From NCBI GenBank assembly GCA_019420345.1, contig JAHZHI010000026.1:1-64000 (forward strand): a stretch of 64,000 bases of DNA. Reading direction: 5' to 3'. The notes under the pieces are model-generated. The model saw nothing but the letters and a program-made list of their open reading frames with translations. It had not been told where the DNA came from and did not search any database. The stretch comes from Peptococcaceae bacterium (lineage in GTDB: Bacteria; Bacillota; Peptococcia; Peptococcales; Peptococcaceae). The translations under genes and the position numbers were made by a program. Positions 18,401-26,915 of the stretch are shown piece by piece (position 1 is the stretch's first letter; each line of letters starts with the position of its first letter).

Positions 18401-19694
18401 CACTGCACCAGAAGGTACGACCTATACCATCAATGGATCAGAGGTACAGGTAGATGATACCACTGGAATTTCTCTCCTCTTTGATAACATCATCGATAGC
18501 AATGCCGGAGATGAAAATGCAACCTACACCGATCTGCTGAAAGCAAAAGTAGACGAAACTCTTGGCGGTGGCGATGAAAATCGTCAGTACGAGTATAAAT
18601 ATCTGGATCTTGTCGATACGCACAACGGCAATGCCTGGGTTGCAGCCAACAAGGCAGTAACCGTTTACTGGCCATTGCCAGAGGGTGCAGATGCCGACGC
18701 TGACTTTACACTTTTGCATTTCCAAGATCTGCATCGCAGCATGAGTCCAACGGATATTACCAATAAATTGACAGCCGATAATTACACGCCGGAAAAAATT
18801 CAAGGCACAGTGGAAGGCGATCACATTGTTTTCGACGTGCAGCCATACAACAACGGCAGTGGCGGTTTCTCACCATACGTTCTCGTATGGGAAGATGAAA
18901 GCGGCGATGGTGGAGATGATGGAGAAGATACACCAAGTACACCAGTGACACCACCGGATGGTGACGACACCCCAGATCTGAATACCACCGACCATTTCTC
19001 TTACGTTGTTGGTTACGAGGACGGCATGGTGAAACCTGAAAGGGCCATCACCCGCGCCGAAGTAGCGACGATATTCTATCGCTTGCTGAAAGACGATGTG
19101 CGTGCTGAATACTGGACCAAGAGCAACGATTTCACCGATGTAGAAGCCGGCGACTGGTACAACACCACAGTTTCCACGCTTAATGCTATGGGCATTGTTA
19201 CAGGCTACGAAGATGGCAGCTTCAAACCAAATGCGCCAATCACCCGTGCTGAATTTGCAGCTATGGCAGTACGTTTCTTTGAAGAAGACAGTGCCATCTA
19301 CGAAGAAGGCACCTTCAACGATATCGCAGGCAGTGAGTGGTTTGCCGATGCGGTACAAGCAGCAAAAGACCACAGCATTATCGGGGGTTATCCAGACGGC
19401 AGTTTCCAGCCAAATAAAAATATCAGCCGAGCAGAAGCCTGCTCCATCATCAACCGCACGCTGGACCGTATCCCTGCTGCCGATCATCTGCTGCCAGAAG
19501 ATCTCATGAAAAATTGGCCGGATAACAACCCTGGTGATTGGTACTATGCCGACATGCAGGAAGCCACCAATGGCCACGAATACGAATGGATCACCGATAA
19601 TGGAAAGACCGTTGAAAACTGGACAGGCGACCGTGAAGAGATCGACTGGGGAAAGATCGAAGAAGAACTGGAAGCAATGCATGGTGAAAAATAA
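15426..19694 (+). CDS. Large secreted SLH-domain surface protein
   Basis: A 1422-residue exported protein. Residues 1-28 form a signal peptide (MSKVKKW, hydrophobic core, cleavage after VLA). Residues about 40-720 are a repetitive glycine- and asparagine-rich beta-strand region with many GG-Y(G) turns (such as NLLGGYIAPFYGGGYHGG), probably an extended beta-solenoid. A domain at about 795-1150 (SIKPANVTIYMGGDGYEGT onward) is shared with the next gene. A Thr/Pro/Asp linker then leads to three SLH repeats (about 1190-1360; each with TRAE and GY-DG-FKP type motifs) that bind cell-wall polymers. The DNA of the first 2.4 kb is clearly more AT-rich than the neighbourhood. AGGAGAG precedes the ATG. 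It is probably an adhesin or S-layer component. Confidence 0.85.
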   Translation: MSKVKKWVAFIVTVCLLTTIMPTAVLADSTIQSKGTVEQYVVNSRDELNYALQKISEMEGENAEIILSANITLSDEIFGVKGKHITVSSSGTSQYTLSSGDNDIYLTGDVTFENVKIKAQSFFAQGYTVEFGENYTGTGLRLYGGSDKDLNLTTNGDEDDSTHIIIRNGSFVSIVGGNKDTFDQGEYHEYADWSDPETNIHTTLTGNVKIDIYGGCWGYGYNIDVGDTCCNTGVTPVRLYGGGLGSDTVGDITINVYDVDTAAKYNDNIVGGGFGMAGGEDDTTVDNDAIKHTGVVYGNVNLNLLGGYIAPFYGGGYHGGSAFKPSLNVTWERFNQSKYHRDKVGVVTGDVNVVMGGDMTLCQNTAEAWGGSYASTIGGDLNVTIKDNAKLAAKYAMNNGGAPTPQNMDELVNKYEQYYDNRYNCFYITGQYDIVKGNAILNIEGGYVWKIEGTALRESGSELVGVKTTEVCGSMDINISGGMVNDLWGDYYGQSIINEGINVNMTGGEVSSLSAYDGRNDTLSSGSQVSVDISGGTVYALYGNHYQMPKGVTSSLTLDSTNELEDNTLNIGYIDGFNSIAVKENANVLIDAVPVVQTIFGMSAGSFGEDSDLPFYENIVDLNIEKDAILTTCKNKTEISGNLTNTNGTWIANGKTTIGGNADSSGGKIFFKEPSVVQGNAYWDDTLLCLPVVQNGSNYDGTTNTDIALTVNGLSTGTAKVRTVNKENHTQAVTPTVGENYVLSKKNEDNPQESVYTLENEDAISDGLYLKRVNDPANEQNNFMWQVAKDERISIKPANVTIYMGGDGYEGTVDADGQLITGSDQIKKNGFPEPGFLITLPDSLKNLDPEKLYLQYKDGDNTHQWKFEKYGSGNHNVYRIVPVEGTEQQAVRMQFTRTLDDEQTETVTNDNFDVAKYINETLTMKVYGEGIESDKVHFVYDSNNNGIDNGDQTYDIAIQDGTLTVRGTTSAVQTAPVNEKDSFTATKDQPGITAPEGTTYTINGSEVQVDDTTGISLLFDNIIDSNAGDENATYTDLLKAKVDETLGGGDENRQYEYKYLDLVDTHNGNAWVAANKAVTVYWPLPEGADADADFTLLHFQDLHRSMSPTDITNKLTADNYTPEKIQGTVEGDHIVFDVQPYNNGSGGFSPYVLVWEDESGDGGDDGEDTPSTPVTPPDGDDTPDLNTTDHFSYVVGYEDGMVKPERAITRAEVATIFYRLLKDDVRAEYWTKSNDFTDVEAGDWYNTTVSTLNAMGIVTGYEDGSFKPNAPITRAEFAAMAVRFFEEDSAIYEEGTFNDIAGSEWFADAVQAAKDHSIIGGYPDGSFQPNKNISRAEACSIINRTLDRIPAADHLLPEDLMKNWPDNNPGDWYYADMQEATNGHEYEWITDNGKTVENWTGDREEIDWGKIEEELEAMHGEK

Positions 19695-19742
19695 GAAAAT
19701 TACATGTTTGGATATTTGGATAACTGAACAAGGGAGGAGAAT

Positions 19743-22700
19743 ATGAAAACTCGTTTTTTGGCAGTACTACTCAGTGTGTGTATGCTGTTGCAATTATTGC
19801 CAGTAAATGCGTTTGCTGGAACTGGGGAAAGTGAAATCCCAACAGGTACAGCGAATGTTGTCTATTTAGATGGTGTTAAGGGTGACGATAATAATAATGG
19901 TTCTAATGAAGCACAAGCCGTTAAAACATTTGCAAAAGCAAAAGAATTATTGGCCGTGAATGGAACTATTTATGTAACAGGAACTTGTGACTGTGTCAGG
20001 AACTGAAACATGGAGCTTAGAAAACTATGGAAGCGCAAAAGTGGTGCGTGGAAACGACATGTCACAGTATCTTATTAAAGTAGAAGAAGGAGCTTCGTTG
20101 ACCCTTGAGGATATTACTATGGATGGTAATGCTTCTGGAAATGAGACGGAGCTATGGTATTCACTTATTTATGTGAAAAAGGGGACATTGACATTGCAGG
20201 ATGGTGCGGTGTTGCAAAACAACTATGTGCAGCATAACTATGATGCAAATGGAGGTGCAATTTTTGCGCATAGTGCCACCGTGAATATGTATGAAGGAAG
20301 TAAGATTTGGAACAACAAAGTTGCTCATGATATTGGGCAAGGAGGCGGAATCTATCTGGAACGGGATTCAGTTTTTAATATGTATGGCGGTGAGATTGTA
20401 TATAACCATGCCCAACGTGGCGGAGGTATTGCCGTTGTGGCATCTGAAGTGAACATGTTAAATGGATCAATTTCATATAATCGAGTATCTCCAACGGAAA
20501 AGAAACCCGACGAGGTACAAGCTTATACCGGCTATTATGGTGGTGGAGTATTTGTGAGCAATATAAACAACACAGAGCTTAGTGATGATTCGATTGGTGA
20601 AGCTATATTTACTATGAAAGGAGGTACTGTGAGCAACAATAGTGCCTCGGCTGTTTGGGATGAAATTAAAGGGAAAAATCAGAGTAGCGGTGTGTCATCT
20701 TATGGAGGCGGGATTGTGGCATGGGATACAGTATATCAAAAAAACTATACTAGTAGAGATGTTGTGATTGATTTACAAGGAGGTATGGTTAGTGAAAATT
20801 CTGGACCAACTGGCGGTGTCAGTGTTTTTTTTCCAGGTGCTAAACTAAAGATAAGTGGCACAGCGGCAATATCTAACAATAAATCTTTTGGTACTCCAGG
20901 AGGATATAGTTATGTTGCTGGAGCGGGTGTTGCTGCCTACTGGGGAGGGTCTGTTGAAATGAGCGGTGGAAAAATCATTGATAACGAAACAAACAGTGAG
21001 ACCAGCTTAAATCTTTGTGGCGGTGGTGTGAGTTTATATGGTAGAAATGATGGTTATTCAGGGCTACAAACAATTTTCCATATGACTGGTGGATGCCTTG
21101 AAAATAATACCGCTGCTTCAAATGGTGGTGGGATATATGCTTTAGGACCTAATGCACTTGTTCTCATAGATGGGGGATCTATAAGTGGGAACACAGCAGA
21201 AAAAAATGGGGGAGGTATATATCTCACTAGTGCAACTGGAGGTGGACCATATGCGAAAATTACCGGAGGTTCAATTTTAGAAAATAAGGCCAACGGGAAG
21301 CTAAAATATAAGGTGTCCGATACAAGTTGGGAAGAATATGAGAAGAGTTATTCTAATGGTATTTTTCTCAGTTCGGAATCGACCATGCAGATTGGTGGCA
21401 CAGCAGAAATCAATCCAGACGATGATATTACAATTTCGGTTGCATCTTGGACAGGTAGCCCCTACTATTCATACGTACAAGTGATATCTCCCGAATGGAA
21501 TAATGGAGGGCAGGATGTATCGGTTACCTCTTATAGTGGTAGCAGTCCCAAATATACTGTGGAAAATGTTAGTCTGACTGCTGCGGGAACGCAATTGGTT
21601 TCTTATAACACTGAAGATGGAAGTGTAACAGAGGCGTATGTGGAAGCTGCCGAAAATGCTGAAAGAACGCGTCTATTTGTGCCAAGCGCGGCTATGCTTG
21701 AAGCGAACCCTAATTTGGCGATAGGACAAAGTAAAATACTGAACACAAACTCTATGAATAACTTTATGACCTACATTCCAGCACCAATTTCCATCAAACC
21801 AGCTAATATTACCATTTATATGGGTGGTGATGGTTATGCAGGTACCGTTGTGGACAATGATGGCAATACTGTAAGTGGTGATGCTGTAAAAGAAAATGGT
21901 TTCCCTGAACCAGGCTTTGTCGTTACACTGCCACAATCCTTGGAAGAACAGCTTGAAGCTGATGGAAATGATATCACTGATCTGACGTTGCAATATAAGG
22001 CAGATAATAGTGGGAATACTTCTGCCTGGAAGTTTGAAAAATATGGTGAAGGTGAACACAATGTTTATCGCATTAAGCCAACGGAGACGACCAATACAAC
22101 GCCTGTTCGCATGACCTTCACACCATTAAACGGTGGTGACCCAATAGATAGTGATGACTTTGATTTCACCACAGCGCTTTACGAGAAATTGCAAATGAAA
22201 ATCTACGGAGAAGGTGTTGAAGAAGGCAAAGTTACCGTGGCATACGGAGAAAATGAATATGCCATTACCACAGGCACAGCAACACTAACTGTGCGTGGCA
22301 CATCGGATGCATCGGATGATGAGCAATATGGGCAGGTGACTACGGATGCCGCCAATATTGCAAAAGGAGATTCTGGTGTAGTCGCAGAGGCAGATACCAT
22401 CTATACCATCAACGGCAGCAAGGTGCAAGTAGGGCAGGATGATGAAGTTGCGTTGCTTTTTGATGACATCCTTGAAGACAATAACATTACTGGTGTTACG
22501 AACACTGAATTGTTGACTGAAAAAGCTGATCAGGTATTGGAGGCTATGGATGTTAACAACCTTACTGGTACAGGAGAACGACAATACGAAGCCAAGTATT
22601 TGGACCTTGTCGATCGCAGCAATGGTAACGCATGGCTGGCTGCCGATAAACCTATCACAGTATATTGGCCGCTGCCAGAAGGTACTGACAAAAATACGAA

Positions 22701-23739
22701 GTTTGAATTACTGCATTATCCAGGCATGCATCGAGAAATGGGAATCAGTACAATCAAAGAAAATATTGATAGCTGCCAGGTTGAGCGTGTAACCATAAAA
22801 GATATCACGGATACCCATATCGTTTTCGACGTGCAGCCATATCAGGAAGACAGTAATGGTAACGTTACTGGCGGCTTCTCACCATACGTTCTCGTATGGG
22901 AGGATGAAAGCGGCGATGGTGGAGATACGCCAAGTACGCCGGTGACACCACCAGATGGCGATGACACGCCGGATTTGAATACGGAGGATCACTTCTCTTA
23001 CATTGTTGGTTATCCTGAAGATTATCGCACTGGCGAGCCAAGTGATGATGAAGATCTCTGGCCGGTGAAGCCTCAAGGCAATATCACACGTGCTGAAGTG
23101 GCAACGATTTTCTATCGTTTGCTGAAAGACGATGTGCGCGCTGAACACTGGACCAAGAGCAACGATTTTACCGATGTAGAAGCCGACGACTGGTACAACA
23201 CACCTGTTTCCACCCTCAGCGCTATGGGTATCATTACCGGATACGAAGATGGCAGCTTCAAGCCAAATGCGCCAATCACTCGCGCCGAATTTGCAGCCAT
23301 GGCAGTTCGTTTCTTTGAAGAAGACAGTGCCATCTACGAAAAAGGCACCTTCAACGATATCGCAGGCAGTGAGTGGTTTGCCGATGCGGTACAAGCAGCA
23401 AAAGACCACAGCATTATCGGGGGTTATCCAGACGGCAGTTTCCAGCCAAATAAAAATATCAGCCGAGCAGAAGCCTGCTCCATCATCAACCGCACGCTGG
23501 ACCGTATCCCTGATGCCGATCACCTGCTGCCAGAAGATCTCATGAAAAATTGGCCGGATAACAATCCTGGCGATTGGTACTATGCCGATATGCAGGAAGC
23601 CACCAATGGCCACGAATACGAATGGATCACCGATGATGGAAAGACCGTTGAAAACTGGACAGGTGACCGTGAAGAGATCGACTGGGCTAAGGTGGAAGAA
23701 GAACTGGAAGCAATGCATGGTGGCCAGACTATAAAATAA
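19743..23739 (+). pseudogene. SLH surface protein, frameshifted near codon 82
   Basis: One gene in two frames. The first 87 codons (19743-20006) give a signal peptide (MKTRFLAVLLSVCMLLQLLP, cleavage after FAG) and the start of the mature protein; from 19987 the protein continues in the +1 frame for 1250 residues. Dropping one T of the pair at 19985-19986 restores GTVTVSGTETW, so a single-base insertion explains it. The body is a right-handed beta-helix with many GGGIY/NN turns like polymorphic outer-membrane repeats, then the same domain as the previous protein (SIKPANITIYMGGDGY onward) and three SLH repeats. The 3' 600 bases are nearly identical to those of the previous gene. GGAGG precedes the first ATG. 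It could be a mutation, phase variation or a sequencing error. Confidence 0.8.
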
Positions 23740-23750
23740 TACTTTTTTGT

Positions 23751-23797
23751 AAAACACAACGGCCACGCTGGTTTTTCAGCGTGGCCGTTGTGTTTTA
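23751..23797. terminator. Bidirectional terminator
   Basis: A perfect 20-bp stem (AAAACACAACGGCCACGCTG) around a short loop, between the convergent SLH and permease genes; A and T runs at the two ends suit both directions. Confidence 0.85.
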
Positions 23798-23824
23798 AGA
23801 GGCTTTAAGAAATTTTGTAGTAAT

Positions 23825-23859
23825 CCCCGACACTGACCGGGGACATTGCAGTGTCGGGG
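23825..23859. repeat. Inverted repeat
   Basis: CCCCGACACTG and CAGTGTCGGGG form an 11-bp perfect stem with a 13-base loop. No T run follows on either side, so it is not a classical terminator; it may be an mRNA 3' stabiliser of the permease or a short repeat element. Confidence 0.5.
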
Positions 23860-23879
23860 GGTAAAAAGATTGGAGGAGA

Positions 23880-25262
23880 TTATCCTTCCTTTAAGGGAGA
23901 TGTCACATAGGATGCACGCTTTTCGTTTTCTTCAAGGCGTGCATTTTCTTTGCTCTTCACAGAATAGATCGGCAGGCCGATGAGGGTCAGGATGATGCTC
24001 GCAAAGGAGATCAGGGTGGTGGTCATGCCGGAGAGGAAGAGCTGGTTAATGATGACATAGATGCCGCTGATGATGGCAATGAGTGGAATGACTGGATAGA
24101 GTGGCACGCGATAGGAGCGTGGACGATCCGGTTGGGTTTTGCGCATGCGGATGACGGCCATAAATGTCAATGTATAGAAAATCCAGCTGGAGAACACGGC
24201 CAGGTTGGTCAGCATGTTGAACTGACCGCTGATGGCATACACGGCGCCAAGCAAGCTGACGACGAGAATGGCATATACAGGTACCTGGGTTTTGCTCAGT
24301 TTGGAGAGGTATTTGCTGCCTGGGAGAAGATTCTTTGTTGCCAGGTAGTAGGTGACACGGGAGCCTGAGAGCACGAAGCCGTTGCAGGAGCCGAGCACAG
24401 AGATCATGATGCCGACAGAGATGATTTTGCCGCCGACGTCACCGAAGATGGCGATGGCTACAGCAGAAGCTGGTACGGCAATGTTCATCATTTCATCGGC
24501 TGGCATGACCCAAAGATAGGCCAGGTTGATCACAAGATAGATGGCCATGATGATGGATACACCACCAACAATGGCGATTGGTAAGTCTTTGCCAGGATTT
24601 TTCATTTCACCGGCGATGGCACCGACGGTGGTCCATCCTTCGAAGGCGAAGAGGACAGCGATTAAAAGCTGACCGAGAACAACGGCTGGGCTGAATCCAT
24701 CAGCAACCATTGGGGTGAATACAGGATTGGCACCGCTGCCGCGAATGAAACCGAAGACCATCAGCATCACCAATGGAATGAGTTTGCAGATGGTGAAGAT
24801 GACTTGCGCACCGCCGCCTACGGAGGAGCCAGCAGCATTAAGTATGATAACAATGAAAACGGCAATAATGGCAACTGGCACAATCATGCTGTCACCAACG
24901 AAGAGTGCAGCTTGTTGGCCGAACGCAACGGAGAGTGCAGCGATCATGGCTGGGTAGAAGAGCACGGTCTGCATCCAGCCGGCAAGATAGCCGACGCGCT
25001 TGCCGAAGGCTTCTTCGAGGTAAACGACCATGCCGCCTGTTTTTGGAATCATGATGGCGATTTCAGCAAAGGTCATGGCGGCGGCGATGCAAATGAGACC
25101 GGTAAAAATCCAAGCCAGCATGCCTAGACCTGGTGCACCGCCGGTGGCTGTGTAGATGGCTTGTGGTTTCAGAAACACGCCAGAGCCGATGACGCAGCCT
25201 ACAACGGTGGCCATGGCTGTGGCAAGTCCCAAATTCTTTTTCAATCCTTGCTTGTTTTCCAT
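23880..25262 (-). CDS. APC-family amino acid permease (SteT-like)
   Basis: A 460-residue transporter with 12 predicted membrane helices of the APC superfamily. The first helix VVGCVIGSGVFLKP and IPKTGGMVVYLEEAFG match the LAT/SteT group of amino-acid exchangers. Start at ATG 25262 (MENKQG) is chosen: AAAGGAATG lies upstream and homology begins there, while the extension to 25319 lies within the leader terminator. The substrate is not decided by sequence; the probable glycine riboswitch upstream argues for glycine or a related small amino acid (alanine, serine, threonine). It is a single-gene unit. Confidence 0.88.
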   Translation of the reverse strand: MENKQGLKKNLGLATAMATVVGCVIGSGVFLKPQAIYTATGGAPGLGMLAWIFTGLICIAAAMTFAEIAIMIPKTGGMVVYLEEAFGKRVGYLAGWMQTVLFYPAMIAALSVAFGQQAALFVGDSMIVPVAIIAVFIVIILNAAGSSVGGGAQVIFTICKLIPLVMLMVFGFIRGSGANPVFTPMVADGFSPAVVLGQLLIAVLFAFEGWTTVGAIAGEMKNPGKDLPIAIVGGVSIIMAIYLVINLAYLWVMPADEMMNIAVPASAVAIAIFGDVGGKIISVGIMISVLGSCNGFVLSGSRVTYYLATKNLLPGSKYLSKLSKTQVPVYAILVVSLLGAVYAISGQFNMLTNLAVFSSWIFYTLTFMAVIRMRKTQPDRPRSYRVPLYPVIPLIAIISGIYVIINQLFLSGMTTTLISFASIILTLIGLPIYSVKSKENARLEENEKRASYVTSPLKEG

Positions 25263-25310
25263 AGTAATCATTCCTTTCTTTGATTTGCTCTGTTGAGCGA
25301 TCGGCCCAAA

Positions 25311-25348
25311 GAAAAACACAGGCGTTTGACCGCATGATCCGCCTGCGT
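25311..25348 (-). terminator. Second leader terminator of the permease gene
   Basis: ACGCAGGCG and CGCCTGTGT form a 9-bp stem (one GU pair), followed on the minus strand by TTTTTC. It lies between the first leader terminator and the permease ATG. Confidence 0.6.
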
Positions 25349-25393
25349 ATGACCTTTTTGCTCATGAGATACACACCACTAAACCAAAGAACG

Positions 25394-25439
25394 AAAAAAG
25401 GAAATACAGGCGCATTAAACCATGCTGCCATGTATTTCC
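25394..25439 (-). terminator. Riboswitch-linked leader terminator
   Basis: GGAAATACA and TGTATTTCC form a 9-bp stem followed by TTTTTT on the minus strand. The first GG of the stem overlaps the 3' strand of the second glycine aptamer's closing stem (CAGAGG), so ligand binding can compete with terminator formation. Confidence 0.8.
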
Positions 25440-25625
25440 TCTGTATACTTACCTGAAAGTTTTACTTCTACGGCGATGTCCTTAATAAGACATACTCTTC
25501 AGAGTTCCATCAGCAGAAGATCTCTGGACCTGAAAGATTCCCTGTGATCGGCAAATCACAAGTTGCTTCGTCGGCTTCGATTTAACGAAATTTCCCTTCT
25601 GCGTCATCTGGAGATGTTTGATTTT
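25438..25625 (-). promoter_or_regulatory. Probable tandem glycine riboswitch
   Basis: On the minus strand, before the permease, two consecutive aptamer-like units are seen. Unit 1 contains GCCGACGAAGCAAC and later AATCTTTCAGGTCCAGAG; unit 2 contains GGAACTCTGAAGAG, CGCCGTAGAAGTAAAAC and TTTCAGGTAAG ending in ACAGAG. These match the glycine-riboswitch pattern (CUCUGGAGAG, GCCGAAGGAGCAA, CUCUCAGGCAAAA-GGACAGAG). The two-aptamer layout is typical of the class. A terminator follows directly. The ligand is inferred from pattern and context, not from a covariance-model search. Confidence 0.8.
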
Positions 25626-25747
25626 CTTTAATATAGCATCGGGTGGTCGTTTTGTCCAGCGTTATTTTTTCAATTTTACTGAATATTTTTCTGGAGCTAA
25701 GCGTAGTGTTGCGCCCGGGTGGATGAGGGCGGCACTTTGCTCAGTGC

Positions 25748-25776
25748 TTGTTTATGATGGGAGCTGATGGTACAAT
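25748..25776 (+). promoter_or_regulatory. Promoter of the nitroreductase gene
   Basis: TTGTTT, 17 bases, TACAAT, ending 33 bases before the ATG. Confidence 0.55.
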
Positions 25777-25808
25777 ATTGCCAAATCTCGAGAAAAGAAG
25801 GTTTTCAT

Positions 25809-26327
25809 ATGGAAGATTTTTTAACACTCGCACGCACACGTTATTCGGTGCGTAAGTTTTCAGATCAGCCAGTGGAGGCAGAGGTCCTGCAGAAGATTTT
25901 GATGGCTGGCCAGGCAGCGCCAACAGCGCGCAACAGTCAGGCGGTGCATGTGTATGTGCTGCAGAGCGATGAAGCGCGCGCCAAAGCAGCGGCGTTGACC
26001 AAGTATTCTTTCGGAGCGCCAATGATTGTGGTGGTTTGCTATGAAAGCGACCGTACATGGAAAAATCCGTTGGTGGATGGCATCATTTCTGGTGAACAGG
26101 ATGCGGCTATTGTGGCAGCACATATGATGCTGGCTGCCTGGGAGCAGGGCGTTGGCTCTTGCTGGGTGGGGTATTTTCCGCCAGCAAAACTGGCAGAAGC
26201 GCTGGCGCTGCCAGAAAATCATGTTCCAGTACTGATGATGCCAATGGGGTATCCGGCAGACGATGCAGCGCCATCACCGCTGCATGAAAAAACACGCAGT
26301 CTGGATGAATTGGTTACAGTGCTCTAA
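25809..26327 (+). CDS. Nitroreductase-family flavoprotein
   Basis: A 172-residue FMN-dependent oxidoreductase. The N-terminus ARTRYSVRKFSDQPVE carries the R-x-S-x-R FMN-phosphate motif, GQAAPTARNSQ binds the flavin, and GVGSCWVGYF with LMMPMGYPADD forms the rest of the fold. The family reduces nitroaromatics, quinones or flavins with NAD(P)H; the substrate here is unknown. ATG 25809 is chosen because AGAAGG lies upstream and the family alignment starts there. It stands alone between its promoter and a strong terminator. Confidence 0.85.
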   Translation: MEDFLTLARTRYSVRKFSDQPVEAEVLQKILMAGQAAPTARNSQAVHVYVLQSDEARAKAAALTKYSFGAPMIVVVCYESDRTWKNPLVDGIISGEQDAAIVAAHMMLAAWEQGVGSCWVGYFPPAKLAEALALPENHVPVLMMPMGYPADDAAPSPLHEKTRSLDELVTVL

Positions 26328-26331
26328 AAAT

Positions 26332-26375
26332 AAAACGGTATGCGAGCGCTCCGCAACGAGCGCTCGCATACCGTT
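26332..26375. terminator. Bidirectional terminator
   Basis: A near 19-bp perfect stem (AAAACGGTATGCGAGCGCTC with its complement) between the convergent nitroreductase and csoR genes. Confidence 0.85.
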
Positions 26376-26388
26376 TTGTTGTCTTGTT

Positions 26389-26661
26389 TTACTTGCTGAG
26401 GCGTTTGAGCACGGCTTGAAGTTCGGCAATCTTTCTTTCTTCTTCTTCCTGATTGCCGCTTTCAAAGGCTTTGCGCACACAGTGGTCAACGTGGGCGGTG
26501 AGCACTTCTGCATTGATGGTACCCAACAGCGCCTGCGTGCTGAGCAGTTGGTTGGATATGTCGATGCAGTAGCGGTCTTCGTCAACCATGCGGATCAAGC
26601 CGTCGATTTGTCCACGTGCTGTTTTTAACAGACGGGTGATCTCTTGTTTGTTTGCTTGCAT
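26389..26661 (-). CDS. csoR: CsoR-family copper-sensing repressor
   Basis: A 90-residue all-helical repressor of the CsoR/RcnR (DUF156) family. The Cu(I) ligand set Cys-His-Cys is present: Cys in DRYCIDISNQL and HVDHC. The family binds operator DNA without copper and lets go when Cu(I) binds. It lies downstream of copA on the same strand with 26 bases between, and GGAGA precedes the ATG, so it is autoregulated through the copA promoter. A G-tract operator is seen at 29521-29538. Confidence 0.92.
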   Translation of the reverse strand: MQANKQEITRLLKTARGQIDGLIRMVDEDRYCIDISNQLLSTQALLGTINAEVLTAHVDHCVRKAFESGNQEEEERKIAELQAVLKRLSK

Positions 26662-26687
26662 GATGCGTATCTCCTTGTGTGTACGGG

Positions 26688-26915
26688 TTATTTGGCGATG
26701 CCTTTATAGGTGAAGCCAAGATCGGTGAGTGTTTTTTCAATTGGCAGCGTGTTTGGGTCCACGGTGGTGGTAATGGTGCAATTTTTGTCGTCTAAAGAGA
26801 CTTCAGCGCTGGTGACACCATCTAGACCGCCGAGCCCTTTTTCGACGCTCATCTTGCAGTGGTTGCAAGCCATGCCTTCGATGTTTACAGTTGCTTTGTA
26901 AGTTTTTTCATTCAT
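26688..26915 (-). CDS. copZ: CopZ copper chaperone nested in-frame in copA
   Basis: The last 75 codons of copA can also be started separately: ATG at 26915 ([10 protein letters not shown]) has a perfect AGGAGG eight to nine bases upstream, read in copA as Arg-Arg. The protein is a 75-residue single HMA domain with GMACNHC (14-20), the size and form of the soluble chaperone CopZ that carries Cu(I) to CopA. In many Firmicutes copZ is a separate gene next to copA; here no stop codon separates the two, so both a fusion and a free chaperone may be made. In another frame TAA TGA lies right at the junction, suggesting a former gene boundary removed by an indel. Confidence 0.7.
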   Translation of the reverse strand: MNEKTYKATVNIEGMACNHCKMSVEKGLGGLDGVTSAEVSLDDKNCTITTTVDPNTLPIEKTLTDLGFTYKGIAK

